DNA of 64,000 nucleotides from Allobranchiibius sp. CTAmp26 (lineage in GTDB: Bacteria; Actinomycetota; Actinomycetes; Actinomycetales; Dermatophilaceae). Numbering within the stretch: position 1 is the stretch's first letter; each line of letters starts with the position of its first letter. The stretch covers positions 186,001-250,000 of the forward strand of contig NZ_JAGEKR010000016.1 of NCBI RefSeq assembly GCF_017565405.1, written 5' to 3'. Both the position numbers and the translations under genes were made by a program. Shown here one piece after another: positions 8,360-16,526 of the stretch. The notes under the pieces were generated by a model. The model searched no databases and was not told the DNA's origin. It saw only the letters and a program-made list of their open reading frames with translations.

Positions 8360-10498
8360 TCACACCCCCCGGAAGATCGCCAGCGTCGCGGGTGGCACGT
8401 CGTACGCCGCCCCGACTGTCGTCTCTACCTGCGGCACGTCATCCACCCTTTCGAAACGGCTGTCCCACAGCAGTTTCCATGCCGACACCCCGGACTGTCC
8501 GGGCAGGGTGACCGAGGCGTCGTGCGCGCTGCCGTGGAAGAGCAGCAGCAGGCGGTCGTCGTCGATGTCCGCGCCGTCGAAGACGACGGACAGCGTGCGG
8601 GTGCGCCCGTCGTTCCACTGGTCCGCGGTGAGGAGACGGCCGTCGAGCGCATGCCAGTGCAGCGCCGGGAGGGCGTCACCGTCGACCGGGCTGCCGGGGA
8701 AGAAGTGCCGCTGGCGCAGCACCGGGTGACGGCGCCGCAGGTCGAGCAGGTGGCTCACCGTGTCGTTGAGGTCGCGCTGCCAGTCCGCCAGATCCCAGTC
8801 GTACCAGGAGATCTCACTGTCCTGGCAGTACGGGTTGTTGTTGCCGTGCTGGGTGCGACCGAATTCGTCGCCACCGGTCAGCATCGGCACACCGGCGGAC
8901 AGCAGCAGGGTGCCGAGCAGGTTGCGCATCGACCGCCGCCGCAGCGCCTCGACGCCCTCTGTGGCGTCGACGTGACCCTCGATCCCGTGGTTCCAGGAGC
9001 AGTTGTTGTCGCTGCCGTCGCGGTTGCCCTCGCCGTTGGCGCCGTTGTGCTTGGAGTTGTACGCCGTGAGGTCGGCCACGGTGAAGCCGTCGTGCGCTGT
9101 CACGAAGTTGATCGACGCGAGCGGTCCGCGCCGCGAGTCGCGGAAGAGATCGGCCGATCCGGCGATGCGGGTGCCGAGTTCACGCACCCCGTGGCCGTCC
9201 TCGCCGGCCGCGTCGCGCGCGAGGTCGGGCAGCCAGAAGGTGCGCACGGTGTCGCGGAACCGGTCGTTCCACTCACCGAACGGCGGCGGGAACTGCCCGG
9301 TGCGCCAGCCGTGGATGCCGAGGTCCCAGGGCTCGGCGATGAGCTTGACGTCCGAGAGCACCGGGTCGGTGCGCAGCGCCATCAGGAACGGGTGGTCGGG
9401 GTGGTAGCCGTCGTCCCGGCCGCGCGCGAGGGCCACCGCCAGATCGAAGCGGAAGCCGTCGACGTGCATCTCCTGCACCCAATAGCGCAGCGAGTCCAGC
9501 ACCATCCGCACGGTGATCGGGTGCCGCAGGTCGAGGGTGTTGCCGCAGCCGGTGACGTCGATGTCGTCGCCCCGCTCGTCGAGGCGGTAGTACGCGCGAC
9601 TGTCCAGCCCGCGCCACGCCAGCGTCGAACCGCCGGGCGCGCTCTGCTCGCAGGTGTGGTTGTAGACGACGTCGAGCAGCACCTCGATGCCGGCGGCGTG
9701 CAGCAGCTTGACCATGCCCTTGAACTCCGCCACGGCCTCGACCGGGTCGCTCGCGGCGGCGTACGGCAGGTGCGGGGCGAAGAAGCCCAGCGTGTTGTAG
9801 CCCCAGTAGTTGCTCATCCCGCGCTGTACGACGTGCGGCTCGGAGACGGAGGCGTGCACGGGCAGCAGCTCGAGGGTGGTGATCCCCAGGCGTCGCAGGT
9901 GCGCGATGGTCGCGGGGTGGGCCAGCCCGGCGTACGTGCCGCGCAGCTCCTGCGGCACCCCCGGCAGGTCGTGGGTCACGCCGACCACGTGGGTCTCGTA
10001 GATCACCGTGTCGCACCACGCGGTCATCGGCGCGCGCTCGTCGCCCCAGTCGAAGCCGTCGCCGACGACCACGCTGCGCGGGACGTACGCCGCGCTGTCC
10101 CGGTCGTCGCGCACGTCGGCAGGCTCGCCGACCGCCAGGGACTGGTCGACCACCGTGCCGTAGACCTCGGGGCGCCAGTCGACGGTGCCGTCCACGGCCC
10201 GCGTGTAGGGGTCGAGCAGCAGCTTGGCCGGGTTGTGCCGCTGGCCGTTCGCCGGGTCCCAGTCGCCGTCCACCCGGTAGCCGTAGCGCTGCCCCTGCGT
10301 CACACCCGCCACATGCGTGGACCAGGTGCCGTGCACGTGGCGCACCATCGGCACCTGGCGTTCGGCACCGGCGTCGTCGAAGAGGCACAACTGCACCCCG
10401 GTGGCATGGCCCGCGTAGACCGCGAACTCGGCGCCGTCGCCGGTGAGGGTGGCGCCGTACGGCGGCGGGACGTGGTCGGGGCGGCGCAGGGCGGGCAT
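8360..10498 (-). CDS. glgX: Glycogen debranching enzyme GlgX
   Basis: GH13 isoamylase-type enzyme hydrolysing alpha-1,6 branches of phosphorylase-limit glycogen. 712 residues, normal for the family. The N-terminal CBM48-like domain (GDGAEFAVYAGHATGVQLCLFD) is followed by the catalytic barrel. Conserved region LLDVVYNHT, nucleophile region VDGFRFDLA, acid/base region LIAEPWDLG and the third acidic site VTAHDGFTVADL are all present. A GDEFGRTQHGNNNPYCQDSE motif typical of GlgX follows. The ATG at 10498 is preferred because the longer upstream frame is antisense to the YbjN gene. It works with the glgP at the window start. Confidence 0.93.
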   Translation of the reverse strand: MPALRRPDHVPPPYGATLTGDGAEFAVYAGHATGVQLCLFDDAGAERQVPMVRHVHGTWSTHVAGVTQGQRYGYRVDGDWDPANGQRHNPAKLLLDPYTRAVDGTVDWRPEVYGTVVDQSLAVGEPADVRDDRDSAAYVPRSVVVGDGFDWGDERAPMTAWCDTVIYETHVVGVTHDLPGVPQELRGTYAGLAHPATIAHLRRLGITTLELLPVHASVSEPHVVQRGMSNYWGYNTLGFFAPHLPYAAASDPVEAVAEFKGMVKLLHAAGIEVLLDVVYNHTCEQSAPGGSTLAWRGLDSRAYYRLDERGDDIDVTGCGNTLDLRHPITVRMVLDSLRYWVQEMHVDGFRFDLAVALARGRDDGYHPDHPFLMALRTDPVLSDVKLIAEPWDLGIHGWRTGQFPPPFGEWNDRFRDTVRTFWLPDLARDAAGEDGHGVRELGTRIAGSADLFRDSRRGPLASINFVTAHDGFTVADLTAYNSKHNGANGEGNRDGSDNNCSWNHGIEGHVDATEGVEALRRRSMRNLLGTLLLSAGVPMLTGGDEFGRTQHGNNNPYCQDSEISWYDWDLADWQRDLNDTVSHLLDLRRRHPVLRQRHFFPGSPVDGDALPALHWHALDGRLLTADQWNDGRTRTLSVVFDGADIDDDRLLLLFHGSAHDASVTLPGQSGVSAWKLLWDSRFERVDDVPQVETTVGAAYDVPPATLAIFRGV

Positions 10499-10534
10499 GG
10501 GCGCCAGCGTAAAGACCCCGGGTATCTTGACGGC

Positions 10535-11038
10535 ATGACTGATCCGACCTCGATGCCCAACTTCCCGCCACCCGCCGACGAGCACCCCCTGCGCGGGCGG
10601 GTGCTGGACGTCCTGCAGGACATGCAGGCGCAGCCCGACATCGACGCCGATGGTGACGTCAGCTTCAACGTGCAGGAGCAGCAGCTCTTCGCGCGCTGCA
10701 CCGAGGGCGAGGTGAGCCTGCTGCGCATCTTCGGCCAGTGGCAGATCACCGAGGACATGCCCGACGACCTGGTCAAGCAGCTGCTGGCGTGCAACGACGT
10801 CACGCTCAGCCTCAACATCATCAAGACCGGCATCGCCAACGGCACGCTCGTGGTCTCCGGCGAGCACCTCGTCCAGGACGGCGACAACCTGGAGATGATG
10901 GTGGCCTCCACGACGCAGATGGTGCTGCAGGCCGTCCAGCTCTGGCACCAGACGGTGCTGGGGGAGGGCCCGCACGTCGCGAACACCGACCCGAGCGAGC
11001 TGCCCGGCCCCGACGAGAACCCCGACGGCGAGGTCTGA
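10535..11038 (+). CDS. YbjN-domain protein
   Basis: 167 residues of the YbjN family, a type III secretion chaperone-like fold of unclear role in stress and motility regulation. The body has the family pattern with VSFNVQEQQLFARCTEGEVSLLRIFGQW, then DLVKQLLACNDVTLSLNIIKTGI and a long amphipathic stretch ending MVLQAVQLWHQ. The acidic Pro-rich C-terminal tail looks disordered. TATCTT lies 7 nt upstream of the ATG, consistent with a leaderless transcript. It is divergent from glgX. The enoyl-CoA hydratase starts 2 nt after its stop. Confidence 0.78.
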   Translation: MTDPTSMPNFPPPADEHPLRGRVLDVLQDMQAQPDIDADGDVSFNVQEQQLFARCTEGEVSLLRIFGQWQITEDMPDDLVKQLLACNDVTLSLNIIKTGIANGTLVVSGEHLVQDGDNLEMMVASTTQMVLQAVQLWHQTVLGEGPHVANTDPSELPGPDENPDGEV

Positions 11039-11040
11039 GG

Positions 11041-11841
11041 GTGACCGAGGCACGATCGACGTACGGGGAGTTCGTCTCCCTGGACGTGGCGGACGGCATC
11101 GGTGTGGTGCGCATCGACCGCCCGAAGATGAACCCGTTGAGCGGTGAGGTCCAGGAGGGCCTGGCCGCCGCGGCGGTGGAGGTCTCCGGCCGCGACGACG
11201 TCTCGGCGGTCATCCTCTACGGCGGCGAGAAGGTGTTCGCCGCGGGCGCCGACATCAAGGAGATGCAGACCCTGGAGTACGTCGACATGGTCACCCGCGC
11301 TCCGCGGCTGCAGGCCTGCTTCGCCGCGATCGCGGCCATCCCTCAGCCCACGGTCGCGGCCATCGCCGGATACGCGCTCGGCGGCGGCTGCGAGCTGTCG
11401 ATGACCTGCGACTTCCGGATCGCCGCGAACGACGCCAAGCTCGGTCAGCCGGAGATCCTGCTCGGGATCATCCCCGGGGCCGGCGGCACCCAGCGCCTCA
11501 CCCGCCTGGTCGGACCCGCGCGAGCCAAGGACATCGTCTTCACCGGCCGGATGGTGCCGGCGACCGAGGCTCTGCAGATCGGGTTGGTCGACGAGCTCTG
11601 CGAGCCGGGCTCCGTGCTCGAGGCGGCCAAGGCGCGGATGAGCCGGTACGTCGGTGGCCCCCGGGTCGCCCTGCGCGCCGCCAAGGAAGCCATCGACCGG
11701 GGGCAGGACGTCGACCTCGACACCGGCCTGGCGATCGAATCGGCTCTGTTCGCAGGACTGTTCGCGACGCAGGATCGCGCGACGGGCATGGCGTCGTTCG
11801 TGCAGGAAGGTCCGGGCAAGGCGCGCTTCGCCGGACGCTGA
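11041..11841 (+). CDS. Enoyl-CoA hydratase/isomerase (crotonase family)
   Basis: 266 residues, with GTG start 2 nt after the YbjN stop. Crotonase signatures are the CoA/oxyanion region KVFAAGADIKEM, the second oxyanion region GYALGGGCELSMTCDFRIAA, and the catalytic stretch LGQPEILLGIIPGAGGTQRL holding the first catalytic Glu. The position aligning with the second catalytic Glu of rat mitochondrial hydratase (MEMVLTG) is Asp here (KDIVFTG), so hydratase activity might be altered. etfB follows after 160 bp, which supports a fatty-acid beta-oxidation context. Confidence 0.87.
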   Translation: MTEARSTYGEFVSLDVADGIGVVRIDRPKMNPLSGEVQEGLAAAAVEVSGRDDVSAVILYGGEKVFAAGADIKEMQTLEYVDMVTRAPRLQACFAAIAAIPQPTVAAIAGYALGGGCELSMTCDFRIAANDAKLGQPEILLGIIPGAGGTQRLTRLVGPARAKDIVFTGRMVPATEALQIGLVDELCEPGSVLEAAKARMSRYVGGPRVALRAAKEAIDRGQDVDLDTGLAIESALFAGLFATQDRATGMASFVQEGPGKARFAGR

Positions 11842-11860
11842 GAACCGCGGCGAGCAACCT

Positions 11861-11876
11861 GTTACTCGCCAGTAAC
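11861..11876. promoter_or_regulatory. TTACT-4-AGTAA palindrome upstream of etfBA (candidate operator)
   Basis: Perfect 6-bp arms GTTACT/AGTAAC around CGCC, in the 160-bp gap between the enoyl-CoA hydratase and etfB. A possible -10 (TACCCT, 11886-11891) follows at a spacing that would place the palindrome over the -35. This is typical of a TetR-family operator, but no regulator is encoded nearby. Confidence 0.4.
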
Positions 11877-12001
11877 GTTGTGGCGTACCCTGGATGGTCG
11901 AGCCTGCGGGACCGTGCCGGGTTCGCCGTACGACGCGCCGTACGACCCGCGTCACCGCGTGACACCAGTTATCGAGCACCACGTCAACGAAGGGCAAGGA
12001 C

Positions 12002-12781
12002 ATGAACATCGTCGTCTGTGTCAAGTACGTGCCGGACGCGCAGAGCGACCGCACGTTCAGTGACGACCACACCACCGACCGCACCAACGTCGACGGCCTC
12101 CTGTCGGAGCTCGACGAGTACGCGGTCGAAGAGGCGCTGAAGCTCGTCGAGGCCGGCGAGGGTGAGGTCACCGTGCTCACCGTCGGCCCCGAGGTCGCCG
12201 TCGAGGCGGTCAAGAAGGCACTGAAGATGGGCGCCCACAAGGGTGTGCACGTCTGCGACGACGCGATCCACGGGTCGGACGCCGGCGCCACCTCGCTGGT
12301 GCTCGCCAAGGCCGTGGAGAAGATCGGCAAGCCCGACCTCGTGCTGACCGGCCTGGCCTCCACCGACGGCACCATGAGCGTCGTACCGGCCATGCTCGCC
12401 GAGCGCCTCGGCCTGCCCCAGGTCACCCAGGTCTCCGAGCTGTCGGTCGCTGACGGGTCCGTTAAGGGCCGCCGCGACACCGACATCGCATCCGAGACCG
12501 TCGAGGCGTCGCTGCCCGCCCTCGTGGGCGTGACCGACCAGATCAACGAGCCGCGCTACCCCTCGCTCAAGGGGATCATGGCCGCCAAGAAGAAGCCGGT
12601 CGAGACGTGGTCGCTGTCCGACCTCGGTCTGGACGCCGCGCAGGTCGGCTTCGAGGGCTCCTGGACCAAGGTCGTCGACGTCACCCAGCGTCCGGCCCGC
12701 GAGAAGGGCGAGGTGCAGCCGGACGAAGGCGACGGCGGCACCAAGCTCGTGGAGTTCCTGAACAAATCCAAGCTCGTCTGA
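12002..12781 (+). CDS. etfB: Electron transfer flavoprotein subunit beta
   Basis: 259 residues. ETF passes electrons from acyl-CoA and other flavoprotein dehydrogenases to ETF-quinone oxidoreductase. The family N-terminus NIVVCVKYVPDAQSDRTF is present, with the AMP-binding region around GAHKGVHVCDDA and the C-terminal arm VETWSLSDLGLDAAQVG. The signature around VGVTDQINEPRYPSLKGIMAAKK is intact. The start is supported by an AAGGAC before the ATG. The alpha subunit follows 33 nt downstream after its own AAGGAG, and the pair ends at a strong hairpin. Expression is probably controlled at the 160-bp upstream gap. Confidence 0.95.
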   Translation: MNIVVCVKYVPDAQSDRTFSDDHTTDRTNVDGLLSELDEYAVEEALKLVEAGEGEVTVLTVGPEVAVEAVKKALKMGAHKGVHVCDDAIHGSDAGATSLVLAKAVEKIGKPDLVLTGLASTDGTMSVVPAMLAERLGLPQVTQVSELSVADGSVKGRRDTDIASETVEASLPALVGVTDQINEPRYPSLKGIMAAKKKPVETWSLSDLGLDAAQVGFEGSWTKVVDVTQRPAREKGEVQPDEGDGGTKLVEFLNKSKLV

Positions 12782-12814
12782 CGCAGCGACACCTCAGAAG
12801 GAGACGTAACACCC

Positions 12815-13774
12815 ATGGCTGAAGTCCTCGTCCTGGTCGACCACACCGACGGTGCGGTCAAGAAGACCTCCGCGGAGCTGCTCACGATCGCCCGTCGGAT
12901 CGGTACGCCGTCCGCCGTCTTCATCGGCTCGCAGGTGGAGGCCGCCCGGCCCCGTCTCGCGCAGTTCGGTGCCGAGAAGGTCTACGTCATCGACAACGCC
13001 GACGTCGCCGACTACCTCGTCGCGCCGCTCGCCGAGGCCCTCGAAGCCGTGGTGAAGCAGGCCGGCGACGTCGCGGCGATCCTCGTGCCCACCAGTGGCA
13101 CGAACAAGGAAGCCGCCGCCCGTCTCGCGGTCAAGCTCGAGTCGGGCCTGATCACCGACGCGCAGGACGTGCAGGCCGGTGACGACGGCATCGTGGTGAC
13201 CCAGACGGCGTTCGCCGGCGGTTACACGCTGCAGGGCGTGGTCACCCAGGGCACCCCGATCATCACCGTCAAGCCGAACACCACCCCGCCGCAGGCCTCC
13301 CAGGCCGGTGCGCAGGTCGTGCCGGTCGAGCTGACCGTGTCCGACACCGCCAAGGGCGCGAAGATCACCGAGGTCCAGGAGAAGAAGAAGTCCGGTCGCC
13401 CGGAGCTCACCGAGGCCGCGATCGTGGTCTCCGGTGGCCGCGGCACCGGTGGCGACTTCTCCCCGGTCGAAGGCTTCGCCGACGCGCTCGGCGCGGCGGT
13501 CGGTGCCTCCCGCGCCGCCGTCGACGCCGGGTGGTACCCGCACAGCAACCAGGTCGGCCAGACCGGCAAGCAGGTCTCGCCGCAGCTGTACGTCGCGTGC
13601 GGCATCTCCGGCGCGATCCAGCACCGCGCGGGCATGCAGACCTCCAAAACGATCGTGGCCGTCAACAAGGACGAAGAGGCCCCGATCTTCGAACTGGTCG
13701 ACTTCGGCATCGTCGGCGACCTGTTCAACGTGCTGCCGCAGGCCACCGAGGCCGTCAAGCAGGCCAAGAGCTGA
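12815..13774 (+). CDS. etfA: Electron transfer flavoprotein subunit alpha
   Basis: 319 residues, partner of EtfB. The N-terminal domain ([22 protein letters not shown]) pairs with the beta subunit. The C-terminal FAD-binding domain shows [13 protein letters not shown], then [37 protein letters not shown] and the closing [20 protein letters not shown]. These contain the flavin contacts known in the family. A strong AAGGAG lies 15 nt before the ATG. A terminator hairpin starts 20 nt after the stop, ending the etfBA unit. Confidence 0.95.
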   Translation: MAEVLVLVDHTDGAVKKTSAELLTIARRIGTPSAVFIGSQVEAARPRLAQFGAEKVYVIDNADVADYLVAPLAEALEAVVKQAGDVAAILVPTSGTNKEAAARLAVKLESGLITDAQDVQAGDDGIVVTQTAFAGGYTLQGVVTQGTPIITVKPNTTPPQASQAGAQVVPVELTVSDTAKGAKITEVQEKKKSGRPELTEAAIVVSGGRGTGGDFSPVEGFADALGAAVGASRAAVDAGWYPHSNQVGQTGKQVSPQLYVACGISGAIQHRAGMQTSKTIVAVNKDEEAPIFELVDFGIVGDLFNVLPQATEAVKQAKS

Positions 13775-13794
13775 CGCTCGCTCCACCCGCACGT

Positions 13795-13825
13795 CGCCCC
13801 TTGCACCTCGTCGGTGCAGGGGGCG
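13795..13825 (+). terminator. Terminator hairpin after etfA
   Basis: Arms CGCCCCTTGCACC and GGTGCAGGGGGCG (one G-T wobble) enclose the 5-nt loop TCGTC. A poor U-tract (GTCGT) follows, as is usual for actinobacterial terminators. Confidence 0.75.
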
Positions 13826-13867
13826 TCGTACGTCTGCGACACGTCCGACCGGTGCGAGGATGTCGGG

Positions 13868-14407
13868 ATGGTCGCCCAGGTCGTCGCCGTCCACGTCAGC
13901 GGCGTGCACGAGTTCAGCAAGCAGCCCGCCGCCAGCATCGTGCTGGACGAGGGGCTCGGCGTCCGCGGCGACGCGCACTACGGCGTCACGGTGCAGCATC
14001 GATCGCGGGTGGCCAGAGATCCGAGTGAGCCCAACCTGCGTCAGGTGCACCTGATCCCCGTCGAGGTGCTCGAGGAGCTGGGGCGTGCCGGGTACGACGT
14101 CGCGCCGGGTGACCTCGGCGAGAACATCACCACCCGCGGCGTGGCCCTGCTCGACCTGCCGGTCGGCACTCGGCTGACGATCGCGGAGGCGACCGTGACG
14201 GTGATGGGCCTGCGCAACCCGTGCCGGCAGATCGAGGACTTCCGCCCCGGTCTGCTCAAGCGACTGGTGCGCACCACCCCGGACGGGCAGGTCGAACGTC
14301 TCGCGGGCGTGATGGGGGTGGTGTCGCGCGGGGGCACCGTGTCGGACGGCGATCCGATCGCGGTGCAGCCGCCGCCCGGGCCGGCGATGCCCCTCACCCG
14401 CGTCTGA
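13868..14407 (+). CDS. MOSC-domain protein
   Basis: 179 residues forming a stand-alone MOSC (molybdenum cofactor sulfurase C-terminal) domain. Family features are the N-terminal [18 protein letters not shown] strand, [22 protein letters not shown] and the conserved Cys in [16 protein letters not shown] domains handle persulfide sulfur for molybdenum or other metal-sulfur sites. That may relate to the cysteine desulfurase at 16.5 kb or the molybdo-oxidoreductase at 59 kb, but adjacency does not prove it. The ATG at 13868 is chosen because sequence upstream runs into the etfA terminator. A 51-bp repeat array follows. Confidence 0.83.
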   Translation: MVAQVVAVHVSGVHEFSKQPAASIVLDEGLGVRGDAHYGVTVQHRSRVARDPSEPNLRQVHLIPVEVLEELGRAGYDVAPGDLGENITTRGVALLDLPVGTRLTIAEATVTVMGLRNPCRQIEDFRPGLLKRLVRTTPDGQVERLAGVMGVVSRGGTVSDGDPIAVQPPPGPAMPLTRV

Positions 14408-14421
14408 GGTCGGCCGCTCGC

Positions 14422-14829
14422 CGTTTGGGCCCGCTTGGTCCCAAACGTGCGCCCACCGTCGTACCAAGCCGTCGTTTGGGCCCGCTGGGTCCCGAACGCG
14501 GCCCCGCGGCCGTCCCGAGCCGTCGTGTGGGCCCGCTGGGTCCCGAACGCGGCCCCGCGGCCGTCCCGAGCCGTCGTTTGGGCCCGCTGGGTCCCGAACG
14601 CGGCCCCGCAGCCGTCCCGAGCCGTCGTGTGGGCCCGCTCAGTTCCGAACGTGCGCCCACCGTCGTACCGAGCCGTCGTGTGGGCCCGCTCGGTCCCGAA
14701 CGTGCGCCCACCGTCGTACCGGGCCGTCGTGTGGGCCCGCTCGGTCCCGAACGCAGCCCGCAGCCGTTCGCAGGTTGCCGTCTGGGCCCGCTCGGCCCCG
14801 AACGTGCGCCCACCGTCGTCGTACGGGGC
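14422..14829. repeat. Tandem array of eight 51-bp units (minisatellite)
   Basis: Eight contiguous units begin CGTKTGGGCCCGCT; they show no spacers. Units 2-4 are nearly identical, while 1 and 5-8 diverge in two sequence versions. Each unit holds an imperfect inverted repeat around CCGCT (GTTTGGG...CCCAAAC, cleanest in unit 1). The period is a multiple of three, so long meaningless frames remain open on both strands. The array fills the gap between the MOSC gene and the F420-type oxidoreductase gene. Confidence 0.92.
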
Positions 14830-14873
14830 CGGACCGGCTCGCAGCGGGCGCGTTCGCCTGACACGCTGGGGGC

Positions 14874-15338
14874 ATGAGTCCCAAGGTCGCCACCACCACC
14901 CACGTCGACGCCTCCGCGCTCGCCGATTTCGTCCGTCCTCGGCACCGGTTCGTGCTGATCACCACGCGCAAGGACGGCTCGACCCAGGCGTCGCCGGTCA
15001 CCGGGGGCGTCGATGCGCAGGGTCGCCTCGTGATCTCCTCCTACCCCGAACGCGCGAAATCCCGCAACGCCGCACGCGATTCGCGGGTGAGCGTGCTGGT
15101 GCTGTCCGAGGAGTTCGATGCCGAATGGGTGCAGGTCGACGGCGACGCGGAGGTGCTGTCGGGCGATGCCGCGATCGAGCCGCTCGTGGAGTACTTCCGA
15201 GTCATCTCCGGCGAGCACTCCGACTGGGACGAGTACCGCGAGGCCATGCGCCGGCAGGGCAAGTGCCTGATCCGTGTCACCCCCGTGCGCTGGGGCCCGA
15301 TCGCGACCGGCGGCTTCCCGCCGCGGCTCGCGGACTGA
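14874..15338 (+). CDS. PPOX-class F420/flavin-dependent oxidoreductase
   Basis: 154 residues with the split beta-barrel pyridoxamine-5'-phosphate-oxidase-like fold common among F420-dependent proteins of actinobacteria. It shows RHRFVLITTRKDGSTQASPVTGGVD, then RLVISSYPERAKSRNAARDSRVSVLVL and the closing VTPVRWGPIATGGFPPRL. The cofactor and substrate are not determined; F420 is the usual assumption for this subgroup. The start ATG lies 44 nt after the tandem array and the stop is 2 nt before a perfect palindrome. Confidence 0.8.
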   Translation: MSPKVATTTHVDASALADFVRPRHRFVLITTRKDGSTQASPVTGGVDAQGRLVISSYPERAKSRNAARDSRVSVLVLSEEFDAEWVQVDGDAEVLSGDAAIEPLVEYFRVISGEHSDWDEYREAMRRQGKCLIRVTPVRWGPIATGGFPPRLAD

Positions 15339-15340
15339 TC

Positions 15341-15390
15341 TTTTGGACATGCACATCGGGGCGGATGTGCCCCGATGTGCATGTCCAAAA
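15341..15390. terminator. Perfect 21-bp palindrome, bidirectional terminator
   Basis: Arms 15341-15361 and 15370-15390 are perfectly complementary, starting TTTTGGACATGCACATCGGG, with an 8-nt loop. They fill the gap between convergent genes. The T-run at one end and A-run at the other provide U-tracts for transcripts from both directions. Confidence 0.9.
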
Positions 15391-15399
15391 CCGTGAGGG

Positions 15400-16431
15400 C
15401 TACTTCGCCGAGGTCGACCAGGCGGCCGCCGCCCGTTTGCTGGTGGGCGAGGTCAGCTGCAGCAACGTCCAGCTGTGCGGCTGCGCGCCCTTGGGCACCC
15501 AGAAGACGATCGTGTAGCGCCCGGAGGCGTCGGCCTTCACCAGCGCGCTGGTGAGCGTCTCGCCGGGTGAGGGGATGCTGCCGAAACGACAGCTGCGACC
15601 GCCGCCGTCCAACAGCACGAACTGCCGCCGGTCGACGTACGCCGCGGCGCCCCGGGCCGCGACCGAGAAGCTCACGGCCACCCCGTCGACGTCACCCGGC
15701 ACGGTCGGGGAGGGGCCGAGCTGGCGAGCGGTCGGCGCCTGCGGCGTGATGGTGACGCCGATGCCGCCCTGGACGGTCGACCCCGTCGCGCCGAAACGCG
15801 CGGTTGGGATGCCCTTGCGGTCGTACGTGGTGTGGGGGCCGTCGCACGCGTTGGTGACCGTGCGGTGCGGCGCCGTGCCCTGCTTGGACCACTTCGCGAG
15901 AGCGCGCATGTCCGTCGGGTTCTCCACGTAGACCACGGAGTAGTTCGCCAGGTCCGCGTCGGCGGGCACCAGGAAGGCAACGTTGCCGTCGGCCCCGCGC
16001 TGCTCGTCGATCGTGGTCAGCGAGAAGGCCCCGGAGAGCGGGTTGTGTGCAGGTCGGGGACAGGCCCGGCCCTGCGGGTCGAGCATCACCAGCGAACCGG
16101 GCGACACGACGTACGACCCGTTCTGGACCACGCGGGTCGAGACGTGCACCGACGCGATCCGGTAGCTGCTGTCGCCGCTCGAGACCTGGGACAACGTGGG
16201 TGCGCCGACCTGGGTGGCCACCGCGCGATGGTCGGCGGTCGGGACCGGGACGTCGTACGCCGTGGCGCCGCCGGAGTACGACACCCCCCGCTCGCCGGAG
16301 CACCCGCTCGGTGCGGCCACGGTGGTGCGGATCGGCTTCGCGGACGGACCGTGGCTGCAACCCGTGAGCACGGATGTCGCAAGCACGGCGACGGCAGCGG
16401 GACCGCCGAGGCGCGTGGCGCGGGAGAACAA
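15400..16431 (-). CDS. Hypothetical lipoprotein with two tandem beta-rich domains
   Basis: 343 residues. The signal peptide ends in the lipobox LTGC. Two similar halves follow, each with a Cys pair and a segment of the type VSPGSLVMLDPQGRACPRP / FVLLDGGGRSCRFGS followed by a 'P(S/A)..GN...(F/I)...VPADAD' or 'VFWVPKGAQ' strand. This suggests a duplicated immunoglobulin-like domain facing outside. The start is TTG, chosen because AGAGG lies 6 nt upstream; no ATG or GTG fits. The function is unknown. DUF4352-like telokin domains have a comparable layout, but I cannot confirm membership. Confidence 0.72.
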   Translation of the reverse strand: MFSRATRLGGPAAVAVLATSVLTGCSHGPSAKPIRTTVAAPSGCSGERGVSYSGGATAYDVPVPTADHRAVATQVGAPTLSQVSSGDSSYRIASVHVSTRVVQNGSYVVSPGSLVMLDPQGRACPRPAHNPLSGAFSLTTIDEQRGADGNVAFLVPADADLANYSVVYVENPTDMRALAKWSKQGTAPHRTVTNACDGPHTTYDRKGIPTARFGATGSTVQGGIGVTITPQAPTARQLGPSPTVPGDVDGVAVSFSVAARGAAAYVDRRQFVLLDGGGRSCRFGSIPSPGETLTSALVKADASGRYTIVFWVPKGAQPHSWTLLQLTSPTSKRAAAAWSTSAK

Positions 16432-16526
16432 TGCGGACCTCTCGTCGTGGCGGAATCAGCGAGCAGTCTGTCAAAGACGGGGTGCGCGCGCGGGCGGGTC
16501 CCAGGACCGGCTCGTAGAATCGACCG

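Noticed and set aside
8522-11038. Plus-strand 838-codon frame across glgX
   Set aside because: Only its last 168 codons are real (YbjN gene); the rest is antisense to glgX.
14422-14829. CRISPR array
   Set aside because: Units are directly adjacent with no unique spacers, unit length is not repeat-plus-spacer in character, and no cas genes are present.
14435-15517. Open frame through the 51-bp array encoding WAR.VPN repeats
   Set aside because: The repeat is a multiple of three, so frames stay open on both strands without coding meaning, and it overlaps the F420-type gene out of frame.
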